DNA of 64,000 bases, from contig JBLXDM010000010.1 of NCBI GenBank assembly GCA_048264125.1, positions 62,001 through 126,000 of the forward strand, given 5' to 3'. Shown piece after piece: positions 17,111 to 26,486 of the stretch; the stretch's first letter is position 1; the number at the start of each line of letters is the position of its first letter. Under the pieces are notes generated by a model. It did no database searches. It saw nothing but the letters and a program-made list of their open reading frames with translations, and was not told where the DNA came from. The stretch is from M1-B18 sp048264125 (GTDB lineage: Bacteria; Bacillota; Clostridia; Peptostreptococcales; Natronincolaceae). A program made the position numbers and the translations under genes.

Positions 17111-18562
17111 TTAAGGTGCACTATTTTCGGTGGGCTCATCCACTGGGTCCTCTGTAGCCTCTGGCTCCTCCACACTTCCGCTGGCGGGAACTGGCTTGCT
17201 GCCCTCGATGATAACCCCATTCACAGGAGGGTAGTAATCCCTTGAAATTCTCTCACGCCTCAGTTCTTCACCGGTTTTTGAGGAATAGATTTTATAGGTG
17301 TTTACCCTAAAGCCCTTTTTAGCTTCCTTTTCAACCACCTTTTCGCCTACATGTAGGTTTGGATCAGCCTTTATTTCCACCTTTGGCTCTATCGTTTCAG
17401 TAACCTCAGAAAACAGCTTTATAAGCATATCCTCCGTTTTAGTGCTGTATATCTTCACATATACCTTGTTGCCACTGGAATAGCTCTCCAAGTAGATGGG
17501 ATAGGGCTTATTATTAACAAATTCTAAATCCAGATAGCCATAATACACAGAGGCATCATGACCCAGGGGAACATAGGCCACCGGTAAACTGTGGTTTTGT
17601 CTCTTAGTTACCTCCAGATTAGCCCTCACAATCGCATTATACAGGGTGGTGGAAACCTGACATATGCCTCCCCCTATCCCCGGCACCAGCTGACCATTAA
17701 CGATAACAGGCGCCTCCTGATAGCCCTCCTTTATGCCCCTTGGGCCGGTTCGCTCATTAAAGGAAAAGCCCTCATTCGGCATCAATAAAACACCATTTAT
17801 GCTGGAGGAGGCTATGGCTATATTGGTGCTTCTACCAGTCACCCGAGCATCAAAGATAGTGGAAAACTCGCCAATCACCTCATTTACAGCCTCCAGCTCC
17901 CTTGCTGTAATCCTTGGCTCAACATAATCCACTGGAATTTCTACGCTCTCCTTATTTAAAACTCTTATGCTCTCTTCAATTCTCTTTAATAATTCCTCTT
18001 CGTCAATCGTTGTACCCAGGGTTTCTTCAGTGATTTCAAAGGCACCATTCACTCTTTTTATAGCAGCATTCTTTGGTGAGGCTTCAACGGCCCCTCTTAC
18101 TTCCTCCACAATATTCTTGAATTTATCTGTAGCATAGGTGCTGTTTAGGGTTATAAAGACCGGCTGATCCCTTAGCTGGTATATTTCCTTAATACGCTGA
18201 AAATAACTGCCCTGCCTACCAATAGCATGGGCCTCCTCCACTGCAGCCTGGTACAAATACCCATAGCCCAGAGTCTGATAGGGATATTCCCATACCTTGC
18301 CTCCGTGGCTTAGCTTCACCTGGTAGGAGCTTAGCTCCTTTTCAAATAGGCTCTCCACCCGTTGCCTGGCCTCAGCCTCAGTAAGTCCCCCTACATTCAC
18401 CGACTCAATATAAACATTCGGATGAATTGTCTTTCTATTAAATATGATTATTCCTAAAGTCGTAAAAGCAATCGTAGCGGTTAATATTACCATTGCCATA
18501 AACCACAGGAACCTTATTGCTAATTTTCTCTTAGATGTTACCATCGGCTCCATTGACATCAC
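17111..18562 (-). CDS. VanW-family membrane-anchored protein
   Basis: A 483-residue protein with one membrane anchor (about 15-37), a putative peptidoglycan-binding region (about 45-230), and a VanW domain (about 245-370) with PNEGFSFNERTGPRGIKEGY and GGGICQVSTTLYNA. A G5-like strand region follows, then a Pro/Glu-rich tail. VanW proteins are often linked to cell wall and vancomycin-resistance loci, but their activity is not known. No resistance genes are near, so a housekeeping envelope role is more likely. The next gene codes a large FtsA-like protein. Confidence 0.85.
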   Translation of the reverse strand: MMSMEPMVTSKRKLAIRFLWFMAMVILTATIAFTTLGIIIFNRKTIHPNVYIESVNVGGLTEAEARQRVESLFEKELSSYQVKLSHGGKVWEYPYQTLGYGYLYQAAVEEAHAIGRQGSYFQRIKEIYQLRDQPVFITLNSTYATDKFKNIVEEVRGAVEASPKNAAIKRVNGAFEITEETLGTTIDEEELLKRIEESIRVLNKESVEIPVDYVEPRITARELEAVNEVIGEFSTIFDARVTGRSTNIAIASSSINGVLLMPNEGFSFNERTGPRGIKEGYQEAPVIVNGQLVPGIGGGICQVSTTLYNAIVRANLEVTKRQNHSLPVAYVPLGHDASVYYGYLDLEFVNNKPYPIYLESYSSGNKVYVKIYSTKTEDMLIKLFSEVTETIEPKVEIKADPNLHVGEKVVEKEAKKGFRVNTYKIYSSKTGEELRRERISRDYYPPVNGVIIEGSKPVPASGSVEEPEATEDPVDEPTENSAP

Positions 18563-18664
18563 TCCTCATGCAGTAATATGCCATAAAGTGCAAAATATAT
18601 CTATCTATGCTTATAGAAATATATTCATACACTTATATTATAATTCCAATTGCTTTTGTATAGC

Positions 18665-20665
18665 TTATTCCCATCTAATAACAATCTCGTCCCCCTCCTG
18701 CAGGAAATCGGTATAATTTGCTGGCCTCCCATTCAGCATTAAAACCAGCCTTCCCTTTAGGGTGGACACGTCAAAATCTATATAATTAAAAATATCAACA
18801 AATAAAAGGTTTTTATTTTTGTTGTCCATAATAATGGGTTTCCCATTATAGCTTACCTGTAGCTTATTGGATTCTCCTGATGAATCGCTGGCTGCAGCTG
18901 CCTCGGCGGTTTCCTCACTGATAATTAGTCTCTGACAATCGATCTCGTCCATATGCTTTAAGGTACTCTCAAGGCCTGCAGCTCTTCCATTTATTAGCCA
19001 ATGGTGACTATCCTTCTCCAGCTTCAGTTGCTGGCAAAGCTCTGCCAGGCATGTGATCTCCCGATAGCTTAAGCTATCTCCATCCTTAAGAATATATTCA
19101 CCATTAACCCCTGAGCCATTTACAACTACATCCCATACCAATGGAATCTGCTGATTATTATAGTAGACGAATTTATCGGCTCTAATAATATCCTTGATGG
19201 CAATAGCAGCATCACTGCCTGCCACAGCAGGATGGATGTCTATGATGTCTCCTCCATTAATCGGTGTCTCAAGGCTGCCCTTTTTATAATTGACAAATAT
19301 CTCTGCAGGAGTTCCATATTCTCCGTGAAAGCTTTTCATGCTATTATTTATAGTAACAGCCACAGCCCTTCCTCTCTTAGGTATCAGCTCCCTTGGATTA
19401 AAGCCTATCGAAACCAAGGTATCTATAACCTTAAGCTGCTTTGATTGAAATAATTTAATTTCCTTACCGCAAATGGTAAGCTTTACAAAGTCCTTAGAAT
19501 TATTTTCAATAGCCTTCGCCAATATTCCTATAGGGGTTATACCCTCGGGTCCCTTCAGTAAAAGATTTTCCTGCTTAAGATTCTGAATGATTTCTACACC
19601 TCTTACTACGACTCTTTCCTTTGGCATATTCAAAAATTCAGCTAGGGCTTCCGGCAAACGGGGAATCTGACTTCCTCCACCGATTAGAAATACAGCACTA
19701 GGTGCCTTATCATTATGCAGCAATATGTTATCGGCAATCTCCCTTGCAACCAAAGCAATGGTTGGGCTAATTTCGTCTAATATTACCTCTGTGCTTAGCT
19801 CCTGTGGAATACCCAGGATATCAACCATCCTCTGCTGCTGCTCCTTGGAAAGGTTGCATTTTATACTCTCAGCCGTATCAAAGTCTAGTAAATAGGCTTT
19901 TGCTAAGGCTTCTGTTATTTCATCACCGGCCGTTGAGGTCATGGCATAGGCCACCACAGAACCGTCCTTTGTGATTGCTATATCCGATGTGCCAGCACCG
20001 ATATCCACCAATACAACATTTAGCAGGCGAACATTTTTAGGCACAGCTACCTCAATAGCAGCAATAGGCTCCAGCGTCATATAGGAAACCTCAAGGCCTA
20101 TTCTGGACATTACGGTATTCAAGCTGTCAACCACCAGATGAGGCAGAAAGGTAGCTATTAAATCGACCTTCAGCTTGTTCCCACGATGGCCAATCGGGTT
20201 TAACATTAAGGAATCGTTGAGATAATAATTAACTATAGTATGCCCGACACAAAAATATTTGGCATTGTCTATGGACTGCTCCTCCAAATGCATTTGGGCC
20301 AATTGAAGAGCCTCCAGCTCAAGGCTGTTTACCATATATTTGTCTATGGGGGTTATTCCCTCAATTTCCCTTTCAACAGATAATCTGTGGGTTTTCAAGG
20401 CCCTTCCGGCTGCAGCAATCGCCACCTCCTTCAATGGAACTCCGGCGGCCTCCTCCAGCTGTCCCTTAACATGGCTGACAATTTCTACAACTCCGTCTAT
20501 ATCATGGATTTGCCCATCCATCATTACTCTATCCTTATGAAAGGCAACTACAGTCTCCTGAATAAGGAGCTTATTGTCGCTATAGCCACCCAATAAACCC
20601 ACTACGCTTCGAGTACCTATATCTAATGCAAACACCCTTTGTCCCTGTAGGTTAATATTATTCAT
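18665..20665 (-). CDS. Large FtsA/PilM-like actin-fold ATPase with C-terminal extension
   Basis: A 666-residue protein. Residues 1-400 are an FtsA-type actin fold: phosphate-1 loop FALDIGTRSVVGLLGG, VDIGAGTSDIAITKDG near 222, and the adenosine motif FLIGGGSQIPRLPEAL near 330. Ordinary FtsA is about 420 residues and has an amphipathic C-terminal helix. This one has about 260 extra residues with beta-rich repeats (FVNYKKGSL, VSYNGKPIIM, LVLMLNGRPANYTDFLQEGDEIVI) that read like ubiquitin-like or S4-like folds. A membrane or division role is plausible but unproven. It is not next to ftsZ here. Confidence 0.75.
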   Translation of the reverse strand: MNNINLQGQRVFALDIGTRSVVGLLGGYSDNKLLIQETVVAFHKDRVMMDGQIHDIDGVVEIVSHVKGQLEEAAGVPLKEVAIAAAGRALKTHRLSVEREIEGITPIDKYMVNSLELEALQLAQMHLEEQSIDNAKYFCVGHTIVNYYLNDSLMLNPIGHRGNKLKVDLIATFLPHLVVDSLNTVMSRIGLEVSYMTLEPIAAIEVAVPKNVRLLNVVLVDIGAGTSDIAITKDGSVVAYAMTSTAGDEITEALAKAYLLDFDTAESIKCNLSKEQQQRMVDILGIPQELSTEVILDEISPTIALVAREIADNILLHNDKAPSAVFLIGGGSQIPRLPEALAEFLNMPKERVVVRGVEIIQNLKQENLLLKGPEGITPIGILAKAIENNSKDFVKLTICGKEIKLFQSKQLKVIDTLVSIGFNPRELIPKRGRAVAVTINNSMKSFHGEYGTPAEIFVNYKKGSLETPINGGDIIDIHPAVAGSDAAIAIKDIIRADKFVYYNNQQIPLVWDVVVNGSGVNGEYILKDGDSLSYREITCLAELCQQLKLEKDSHHWLINGRAAGLESTLKHMDEIDCQRLIISEETAEAAAASDSSGESNKLQVSYNGKPIIMDNKNKNLLFVDIFNYIDFDVSTLKGRLVLMLNGRPANYTDFLQEGDEIVIRWE

Positions 20666-20699
20666 CCCTTACACCCTTTCCGGTACCTAATTTATTACA

Positions 20700-20767
20700 T
20701 GAGGAAATTTCATAATACCAAGGGGATGCATAAATATGCCACCAACTTTTATTATTCAATTTCCTCA
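20700..20767. repeat. Family 1 palindromic element, short remnant F
   Basis: A 68-bp derivative with the same inverted ends (TGAGGAAATTTCATAAT and ATTCAATTTCCTCA) but none of the conserved interior. It lies 35 bp before the FtsA-like start, between it and nth. It looks like an internal-deletion derivative of copies A-E. Confidence 0.7.
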
Positions 20768-20800
20768 CGTAATATTTCTTCATAAAAAGCTGATCTCCTG

Positions 20801-21466
20801 TTAATGGTTCTCTGTAGGCATAAATGTTTTTTTATAATACAAGCAGTATTCGGTTAAGGGACATTCCGGACATAGGGGCTTTCTTGCCTTACAGACCCTT
20901 CTGCCATGCAGGATAATCCAATGATGGGCGTCGGACCACTGGTCTCTAGGAATTCGCTTCATCAGCTGATCCTCCGTTTTGTTTACATTATCAGCAGCCG
21001 CAAGACCTATTCTGTTGGAAACCCTGAAAACATGAGTATCGACAGCTATAGCCGGCTCACCGAACACATTACTTACCACAACATTTGCTGTTTTCCTGCC
21101 TACCCCCGGAAGCTTCATCAGCTGGTCTCTGTCGGTGGGTATTTCACCATTATATTCCTCCGCCAGTATTCTGCAGGTCTCCATTATGTTTTTGCTCTTA
21201 GTATTATAAAAGCCGCAGCTCTTAATCCATACCCCCAGCTCCTCCACCGACAGCTGAAGGAAATCCTCCGGGGTCTTGAAGGCCTTAAAGAGCTTTGAGG
21301 TCACCTGATTCACCCTTTTATCGGTACATTGGGCACTGAGTATTACGGCGATTAATAGCTCAAAGGGGTTACTGAAATCCAGCTCGCTTTTTGCCTCGGG
21401 ATACAGCTCCTTTAATATCACTAAGGTCTTCTTCGTCTCCTCTTTGTTCAGCAGTTTCTTTCTCAT
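20801..21466 (-). CDS. nth: Endonuclease III
   Basis: DNA glycosylase/AP lyase of 221 residues for oxidised pyrimidines. The helix-hairpin-helix LPGVGRKTANVVVSN carries the catalytic lysine, and VDTHVFRVSNR carries the aspartate. The C-terminal [4Fe-4S] ligands are Cys-X6-Cys-X2-Cys-X5-Cys (CKARKPLCPECPLTEYC). Eleven base pairs separate it from the DUF503 gene upstream in transcription. Confidence 0.95.
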   Translation of the reverse strand: MRKKLLNKEETKKTLVILKELYPEAKSELDFSNPFELLIAVILSAQCTDKRVNQVTSKLFKAFKTPEDFLQLSVEELGVWIKSCGFYNTKSKNIMETCRILAEEYNGEIPTDRDQLMKLPGVGRKTANVVVSNVFGEPAIAVDTHVFRVSNRIGLAAADNVNKTEDQLMKRIPRDQWSDAHHWIILHGRRVCKARKPLCPECPLTEYCLYYKKTFMPTENH

Positions 21467-21477
21467 TTATTTCCCCC

Positions 21478-21759
21478 TTACAGAATCTCCATTTCAAAGG
21501 CGGTGACATCAAATCTTCCGTCGCCTTCGATAAATCTAACTACATTATTTATTATTTCATCGGCATGTCTTCTGCTATTGGTTACACATGAAAAGCCTAT
21601 CTCTGCCACCTGCCATTTTTCCTGCTCCCCCACCTCGGCTATAGATACATTGAATCTTGACTTAACCCGCTCTATAACACTTTTCACAACATGCCTTTTT
21701 TCCTTTAGGGAATTGGCCTCAAATAATAGTATCCTTATTGTACAAATTCCAACCAGCAT
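21478..21759 (-). CDS. DUF503-family protein (YlxP-like)
   Basis: A 93-residue protein of the DUF503/YlxP family (MLVGICTIRILLFEANSLKEKRHVVKSVIERVKSRFNVSIAEV). YlxP-like proteins are often encoded in the infB-rbfA region and have been tied to ribosome work; here the gene sits between nth and an RND pump. Function is not established. Confidence 0.85.
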   Translation of the reverse strand: MLVGICTIRILLFEANSLKEKRHVVKSVIERVKSRFNVSIAEVGEQEKWQVAEIGFSCVTNSRRHADEIINNVVRFIEGDGRFDVTAFEMEIL

Positions 21760-21788
21760 TTGTCTCCCTCCCGGCAGCTACTTATTCT

Positions 21789-24700
21789 TTAACTATGCTT
21801 TAATTTTACCATTAAATCATCAAATAATGAATAAATAACAGGTATTACCACCAAAGTCAGCAGGGTTGCCAGTGATAGTCCTCCTATAACTACAATGGCC
21901 ATAGGGGCCTGGGCCTCTGCACCTTCTCCGTAGCCTATTGCCAATGGCAAAAGCCCTAATACTGTTGTTAAGGTTGTCATCATGATAGGCCTAACCCTTG
22001 TCTCTCCTGCCTCAATTATTGCCTCCCCACGTTCCTTCTCCTGCTGTCTCAATATATTGATATAATCTATCAGGACTATACCATTGTTTACCACTATGCC
22101 TGCCAGCACCACAGCTCCTATCAAGGCAGGTACACTGACGGGCTTGCCAGTAACCAGAAGCCCGATGGCGGCTCCGGTAAAGGCCAGTGGCACAGAGAAC
22201 ATAATGGTAAAGGGATGAAGGAAGGACTGAAAAAGTGATGCTAGTATCATATATACCAATATAATCGCCAATATAACAACCAAATAAAGGCTGCCAAAGG
22301 CCTCTATCAGCTGCTCCCTTTGACCTCTGAAGTAATAGCTGAAGCCTTCAGGCATGCTATAGGCCGCCATACCTCTTTGTATATCTGAGACAACACTATT
22401 TAGGTCCCGATTTAGTATGGAAGCGCTGATGGAAATAGCTCTGACCTGGTCGGTTCTACGGATTACATTTGGGCCCTTAGACTCAATTAACTCGCCTATC
22501 TGCTGAAGGGGTACAGTAATCCCCAAGGGGGTGGGTATAGGCGCCTGTAGAAAATTGCCTATTCCTTCCTTGAGATAGTCCTCTCCCTTGACTATAACAG
22601 AAGCCTCTTTACCCTCCAGCCTAAAGCTGGTGGCGGTGACTCCCTCCAAATACCCTCTGACTATGGTGGCTACTTGAGCAGATTGAAGGCCATATCTAGC
22701 CGCCTCCTGCCGCTTTAGCCGCATTTCCAGCTGAGGCCGTCCCTCAGAAAAATTCGACTCCACCTCTCTGGTGCCCTCCACCCCTTCAACAAGCTTAATG
22801 ATATCCAACGACACCTCCTTCAGCAGCTCAAGATCATCGCCTCTGACTTCTACCTCAACAGCAGCACCGCCGAAGCCTGCCATCATCATGGTGGAGGAGC
22901 TGGTTATGCTTATTTCAGCCCCTACTATATCCTGCAGCTTTGTCCTAATCTCCTCGACAACCTCAGCCGTTGACTTATCCCTATCCCTCTGGGGAACCAG
23001 CCTACCATCAATGATTCCTCTATTGGCCCTTAAGCTGTCGGTGGCCAGCATGCCGTCACCCCCACCTATGTTGGTGAATATAGCCTCCACCTCAGGATAG
23101 CCCTCTACTATTTCCTCCACCTTATCGGTTAGCGTTTCAGTATCCGCCAGATTAGCCCCCTGTGGCAGCCTTATGTCGATATTGAAGGTGCCCTCATCAA
23201 ACTCAGGAAAATATTCCGCCCCTACAATAGTTAATATATAGGCAGCAGATAAAAACAATATTAAAGCTGCTGAAACAACTGTCCTCCTGTGGGTAAGGCT
23301 CCACCTCATAAGCCTTCTGTACCTCCTAATTAACCCCCTAAAGATGCCGTCAAAATGGTTTAGTCGAGATTTTTTATGCTCCATATCCGTCTTTACCGCC
23401 TTATCCATCATCCTAGAAGCCAGCATTGGCACCAAAGTTAAGGATATCAGCAGCGAGGCCAAAAGGGCATAGGTGACCGTTAAAGCCAGCTCCTTAAATA
23501 TCTGAGCCGTCATCCCTTCAACAAAAACTATCGGAAGAAAGACAGCAACAGTTGTAAGTGTAGAGGCACTGACGGCCATTGCCACCTCCTGTGTGCCCAA
23601 AATAGCCGCCTCCTCCGGTGGACTGCCCTCCTCTTTATATCTATAGATATTTTCAATAACTACGATTCCGTTATCCACCAGCATACCCACCCCCAGAGCG
23701 AAGCCCCCAAGGGATAAAATATTAAGGGTTATACCGGAAAAGTACATCATAGCAAAGGTGCCTATGACAGAAATAGGGATTGACAGCCCAATGATCAAGG
23801 TGGTTTTAATGCTCTTTAGGAAGATATACAGCACCACAACCGCTAATATGCCACCATAAACAGCAGTTTGGGCGACATTGCCTATAGCATCCTTGATAAA
23901 TTGCGATTGGTCAATAATGGATTGAAGGCTAATATCCTTTAGCTCCTGCTGCAGCCCTTCAAGCTCAGCATTAACTCGATTTGCCACCTGAAGGGTATTT
24001 GCCACAGGCTGCTTTTGAAGGGTAAGCCTAATGCCCTCCTCCCCCTGTATCTTAACTACCTGCTGCTGATTCGCCTTAACTATATTCACCTCAGCAATAT
24101 CCTTAAGGCTTACTATTCCCCCTAATGGCGTAGGTATAGGTAGACCTCTAATTTCCTCAAGATCCTTAAATTCTCCCACCGTTCTTACCAGCTTGCCGAT
24201 GCTTCCGTCTACAATCTCGCCAATAGGTAGATTTAAATTTTCAGCTCTCAAAAGCCCTGCCAATTGCTGCAAAGTCAAGCCATAGGCATTAAGCCTTAGG
24301 GGCTCCACCTTTATTTCGATGATATCCTCGTAGCCACCGGTGGTGGACACAGATGCCACACCAGTCAATCGCTCCAGCCGGGGCTTTATTTTAGTCTCAG
24401 CCAGCTCCTTTAATTCACCCAAATCTGCATCGCCACTGACACCTATCAGCATTATTGGTATAGCGTTGGGATCTATCTTCAAAACCATCGGCTCCATTGC
24501 ATCCTCCGGCAGATAGTTTTTAATCAAGTCAATTTTTTCCCTCATCTCCAATGTGGCAAAGTCCATGTTGGTCCCATCGTTAAACTCAACAATAATCATC
24601 GAATATCCCTCAGCAGAAACAGAGCTGACCCGCTTCATATTGTGGACCATAGCTACAGCCTCCTCCAAGGGCTTGGTTATGAGGGCCTCAATCTCCAGAG

Positions 24701-24875
24701 GCCCAGCCCCCGGAAGGCTGGTATTCACCACTGCCACCGGTACATTCATTTTGGGAAGAAGGTCTATGTTAAGTCGAAATAGGGCTACAGAGCCCATCAG
24801 TAGAATAAAGGCCACCAGCATCAGCACCGATACCCTCATTTTAACCGCCCATCTAATTATTTTCATTCGCATCAC
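21789..24875 (-). CDS. RND-family efflux transporter, inner-membrane pump subunit
   Basis: A 1028-residue AcrB/MdtC-like proton-driven exporter with two repeats of one plus five membrane segments and two large outer loops. Features include FFRL..LLPKMNVPVA near the start, the TM4 region GGFALGVGMLVDNGIVVIENIYR with acidic residues for proton transfer, and GAVVLAGIVVNNGIVLIDYIN near 930. Starts at 24875, 24869 or 24866 are possible; all overlap the end of the fusion-protein gene, so translation is coupled. A partner outer-membrane channel is absent, as expected for a single-membrane cell. Cargo unknown. Confidence 0.92.
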   Translation of the reverse strand: MMRMKIIRWAVKMRVSVLMLVAFILLMGSVALFRLNIDLLPKMNVPVAVVNTSLPGAGPLEIEALITKPLEEAVAMVHNMKRVSSVSAEGYSMIIVEFNDGTNMDFATLEMREKIDLIKNYLPEDAMEPMVLKIDPNAIPIMLIGVSGDADLGELKELAETKIKPRLERLTGVASVSTTGGYEDIIEIKVEPLRLNAYGLTLQQLAGLLRAENLNLPIGEIVDGSIGKLVRTVGEFKDLEEIRGLPIPTPLGGIVSLKDIAEVNIVKANQQQVVKIQGEEGIRLTLQKQPVANTLQVANRVNAELEGLQQELKDISLQSIIDQSQFIKDAIGNVAQTAVYGGILAVVVLYIFLKSIKTTLIIGLSIPISVIGTFAMMYFSGITLNILSLGGFALGVGMLVDNGIVVIENIYRYKEEGSPPEEAAILGTQEVAMAVSASTLTTVAVFLPIVFVEGMTAQIFKELALTVTYALLASLLISLTLVPMLASRMMDKAVKTDMEHKKSRLNHFDGIFRGLIRRYRRLMRWSLTHRRTVVSAALILFLSAAYILTIVGAEYFPEFDEGTFNIDIRLPQGANLADTETLTDKVEEIVEGYPEVEAIFTNIGGGDGMLATDSLRANRGIIDGRLVPQRDRDKSTAEVVEEIRTKLQDIVGAEISITSSSTMMMAGFGGAAVEVEVRGDDLELLKEVSLDIIKLVEGVEGTREVESNFSEGRPQLEMRLKRQEAARYGLQSAQVATIVRGYLEGVTATSFRLEGKEASVIVKGEDYLKEGIGNFLQAPIPTPLGITVPLQQIGELIESKGPNVIRRTDQVRAISISASILNRDLNSVVSDIQRGMAAYSMPEGFSYYFRGQREQLIEAFGSLYLVVILAIILVYMILASLFQSFLHPFTIMFSVPLAFTGAAIGLLVTGKPVSVPALIGAVVLAGIVVNNGIVLIDYINILRQQEKERGEAIIEAGETRVRPIMMTTLTTVLGLLPLAIGYGEGAEAQAPMAIVVIGGLSLATLLTLVVIPVIYSLFDDLMVKLKHS

Positions 24876-25959
24876 CCCTGACCAAAACCTCAGAACCCTC
24901 CTCTAAGTATTGCTGACCCTTAACGATTACCTTGTCCCCAAGGGACAGCCCCTCAACTACCTCAACGGTATCACCACCGTCAATTCCTGTAGCAATATAG
25001 CATTTTTTTGCCCGTTCACCCTCTTCAATATAAACAAAGCTGCCATTTTCATCATATAAAAGGGCCTCCTTAGGTATAGCTATGGCAGAATCCCTATGAT
25101 TTTTTAGAATACTCAGCCTATAAAAGGCCCCAGAGGATATGCTTCTGTCGGCATTATCAAACACAGCCTCTACAGTATAAAGATTCGTTCTAGCATCCGC
25201 CACGGGATTCACCATTGTAATGCTGCCAATTTTCTCAGCATCCTTCAGCGTCAGAAGAACCCTCTGCCCTACCTTCAGCTCCCTCAATAAGCCCTCTGAA
25301 ACAGAAAGCATCGCCTTCAGCCTATTAATATCAGAAATAACCACAGCAGGGTTGGTCTGTAGCGCCATCTGATTTTCCATAATGTTCACCTGAGTAACCA
25401 CACCACCGATAGGCGCAGTATAATCCATTTCCATCAGCTGCTCCAAGGCAGAAGAATAAGCAATTCTAGCCTGCTCCAGCTGAAGCTCCGAAGCCGCCAA
25501 GGAGGCCCTCAAGCTGCCCTCATCCGGTATAGCCGACAATCCGCTCATATTTCTCATCGAAATAACTGGAATCGACTGCTGTTGCAGCTGTGCTATTTGT
25601 TCCTTCTGATATTGATGGCTCTCCTTGGCAGTATCATAAAGAAGCTTCGCCTGCTCCACCTGCCTTCTAACAATCGCTTTATCCAGCTCAAATAAATGGC
25701 CATCCTTTTCTATCACGTCGCCAGCCTTCACAGATAAACCAGTAACCTTAAGCCCCGGAAGCTTAGGAATAATCATGGCCTCCTGATAGGGCCTCAGCTG
25801 GGCTGTAACAGCTACAGCCTCAGATATCTCCCGAAGCTGAACCTGATACACCTCAACATTAGTCCTTTTAACCTCCTCCACCTGTTCCCCACCACTGCAG
25901 CCAGTCAAACCCACAAAGGCCAAAAATCCAACAAAAAAACACAGCCACATTTTCCTCAT
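24853..25959 (-). CDS. RND efflux periplasmic-adaptor-type lipoprotein (HlyD/AcrA family)
   Basis: A 368-residue membrane-fusion protein. The lipobox LTGC is at 18-21 after a hydrophobic signal, so it is an outer-face lipoprotein. The half-lipoyl motif is at about 60-85 (MIIPKLPGLKVTGLSVKAGDVIEKDGHLFELD), then a coiled-coil hairpin (88-165), the second lipoyl half (YTAPIGGVVTQVNI) and a beta-barrel. The ATG follows GGAGGGTGACTT. It heads the efflux operon; two tandem structured repeats lie upstream at 26105 and 26297. Confidence 0.9.
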   Translation of the reverse strand: MRKMWLCFFVGFLAFVGLTGCSGGEQVEEVKRTNVEVYQVQLREISEAVAVTAQLRPYQEAMIIPKLPGLKVTGLSVKAGDVIEKDGHLFELDKAIVRRQVEQAKLLYDTAKESHQYQKEQIAQLQQQSIPVISMRNMSGLSAIPDEGSLRASLAASELQLEQARIAYSSALEQLMEMDYTAPIGGVVTQVNIMENQMALQTNPAVVISDINRLKAMLSVSEGLLRELKVGQRVLLTLKDAEKIGSITMVNPVADARTNLYTVEAVFDNADRSISSGAFYRLSILKNHRDSAIAIPKEALLYDENGSFVYIEEGERAKKCYIATGIDGGDTVEVVEGLSLGDKVIVKGQQYLEEGSEVLVRGDANENN

Positions 25960-26104
25960 AAGTCACCCTCCAAGCAAAGTTTGTCAATATACAATATCCC
26001 CCAAATTGCATGGAAATATAAACCTGATTTTGTTAAACTCATGTTTATATATTTTTCTTTTCTTTAATTAGATTTTCAAAATCAACTACCATAACCTCAT
26101 TACT

Positions 26105-26217
26105 AAAAAGCTGTAGAGCAAACCTGATTCGCGCATTATGAGATGACTTTTCACCTTCAAAAATGCAATAAAAGTCATCGAATACTAAGCAGGGAAGGTT
26201 TGATCTACAGCTTTTCC
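26105..26217 (-). repeat. Family 2 structured palindrome, copy 1 (nearer the efflux operon)
   Basis: A 113-bp hairpin-forming unit. Outer arms AAAAAGCTGTAGAGCAAACCT and AGGTTTGATCTACAGCTTTT enclose loop sides TCGCGCATT (26129-26137) and ACTAAGCAGGGAA, then an inner stem ATGACTTTT/AAAAGTCAT. The loop sides match those of family 1 although the arms differ. About 145 bp upstream of the adaptor lipoprotein start. Confidence 0.85.
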
Positions 26218-26296
26218 ACAACTATTAATTTCCTTCAAGAATTTTTTCTCGTGTTTTATCTATTTTTGCTAATTTCCATACCACCTCTAAATAATA

Positions 26297-26409
26297 AAAA
26301 AGCTGTAGAGCAAACCTGAGTCGCGCATTATGAAATGACTTTTCACCTTCAAAAATACAATAAAAGTCATTGAATACTAAGCTGGGAAGGTTTGATCTAT
26401 AGCTTTTCC
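26297..26409 (-). repeat. Family 2 structured palindrome, copy 2
   Basis: Same plan as copy 1 with about ten base differences, several of them paired: the closing pair of the inner stem is G26142-C26179 in copy 1 and A26335-T26372 here. The loop side reads ACTAAGCTGGGAA. A 64-codon open frame across it is a shadow. The 79 bp between the two copies holds nothing else I recognise. Confidence 0.85.
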
Positions 26410-26444
26410 ACCACATCATATAGTTATAAGAATTCCTTTTAAAT

Positions 26445-26485
26445 AAAAAAGTTGCTAGGCATTTCCCTGCCTAGCAACTTTTTTT
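26445..26485 (-). terminator. Terminator after kbl (works in both directions)
   Basis: GTTGCTAGGC-ATTTCCCT-GCCTAGCAAC, a perfect 10-bp stem with A6 on the left and T7 on the right, so it has a U-tail on either strand. It closes the kbl transcript and lies upstream of the family 2 repeats. Confidence 0.92.
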
Positions 26486-26486
26486 A

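Noticed and set aside
26225..26419. 64-codon open frame near the tandem repeats
   Set aside because: It runs through the palindrome at 26297-26409 and has no ribosome site.
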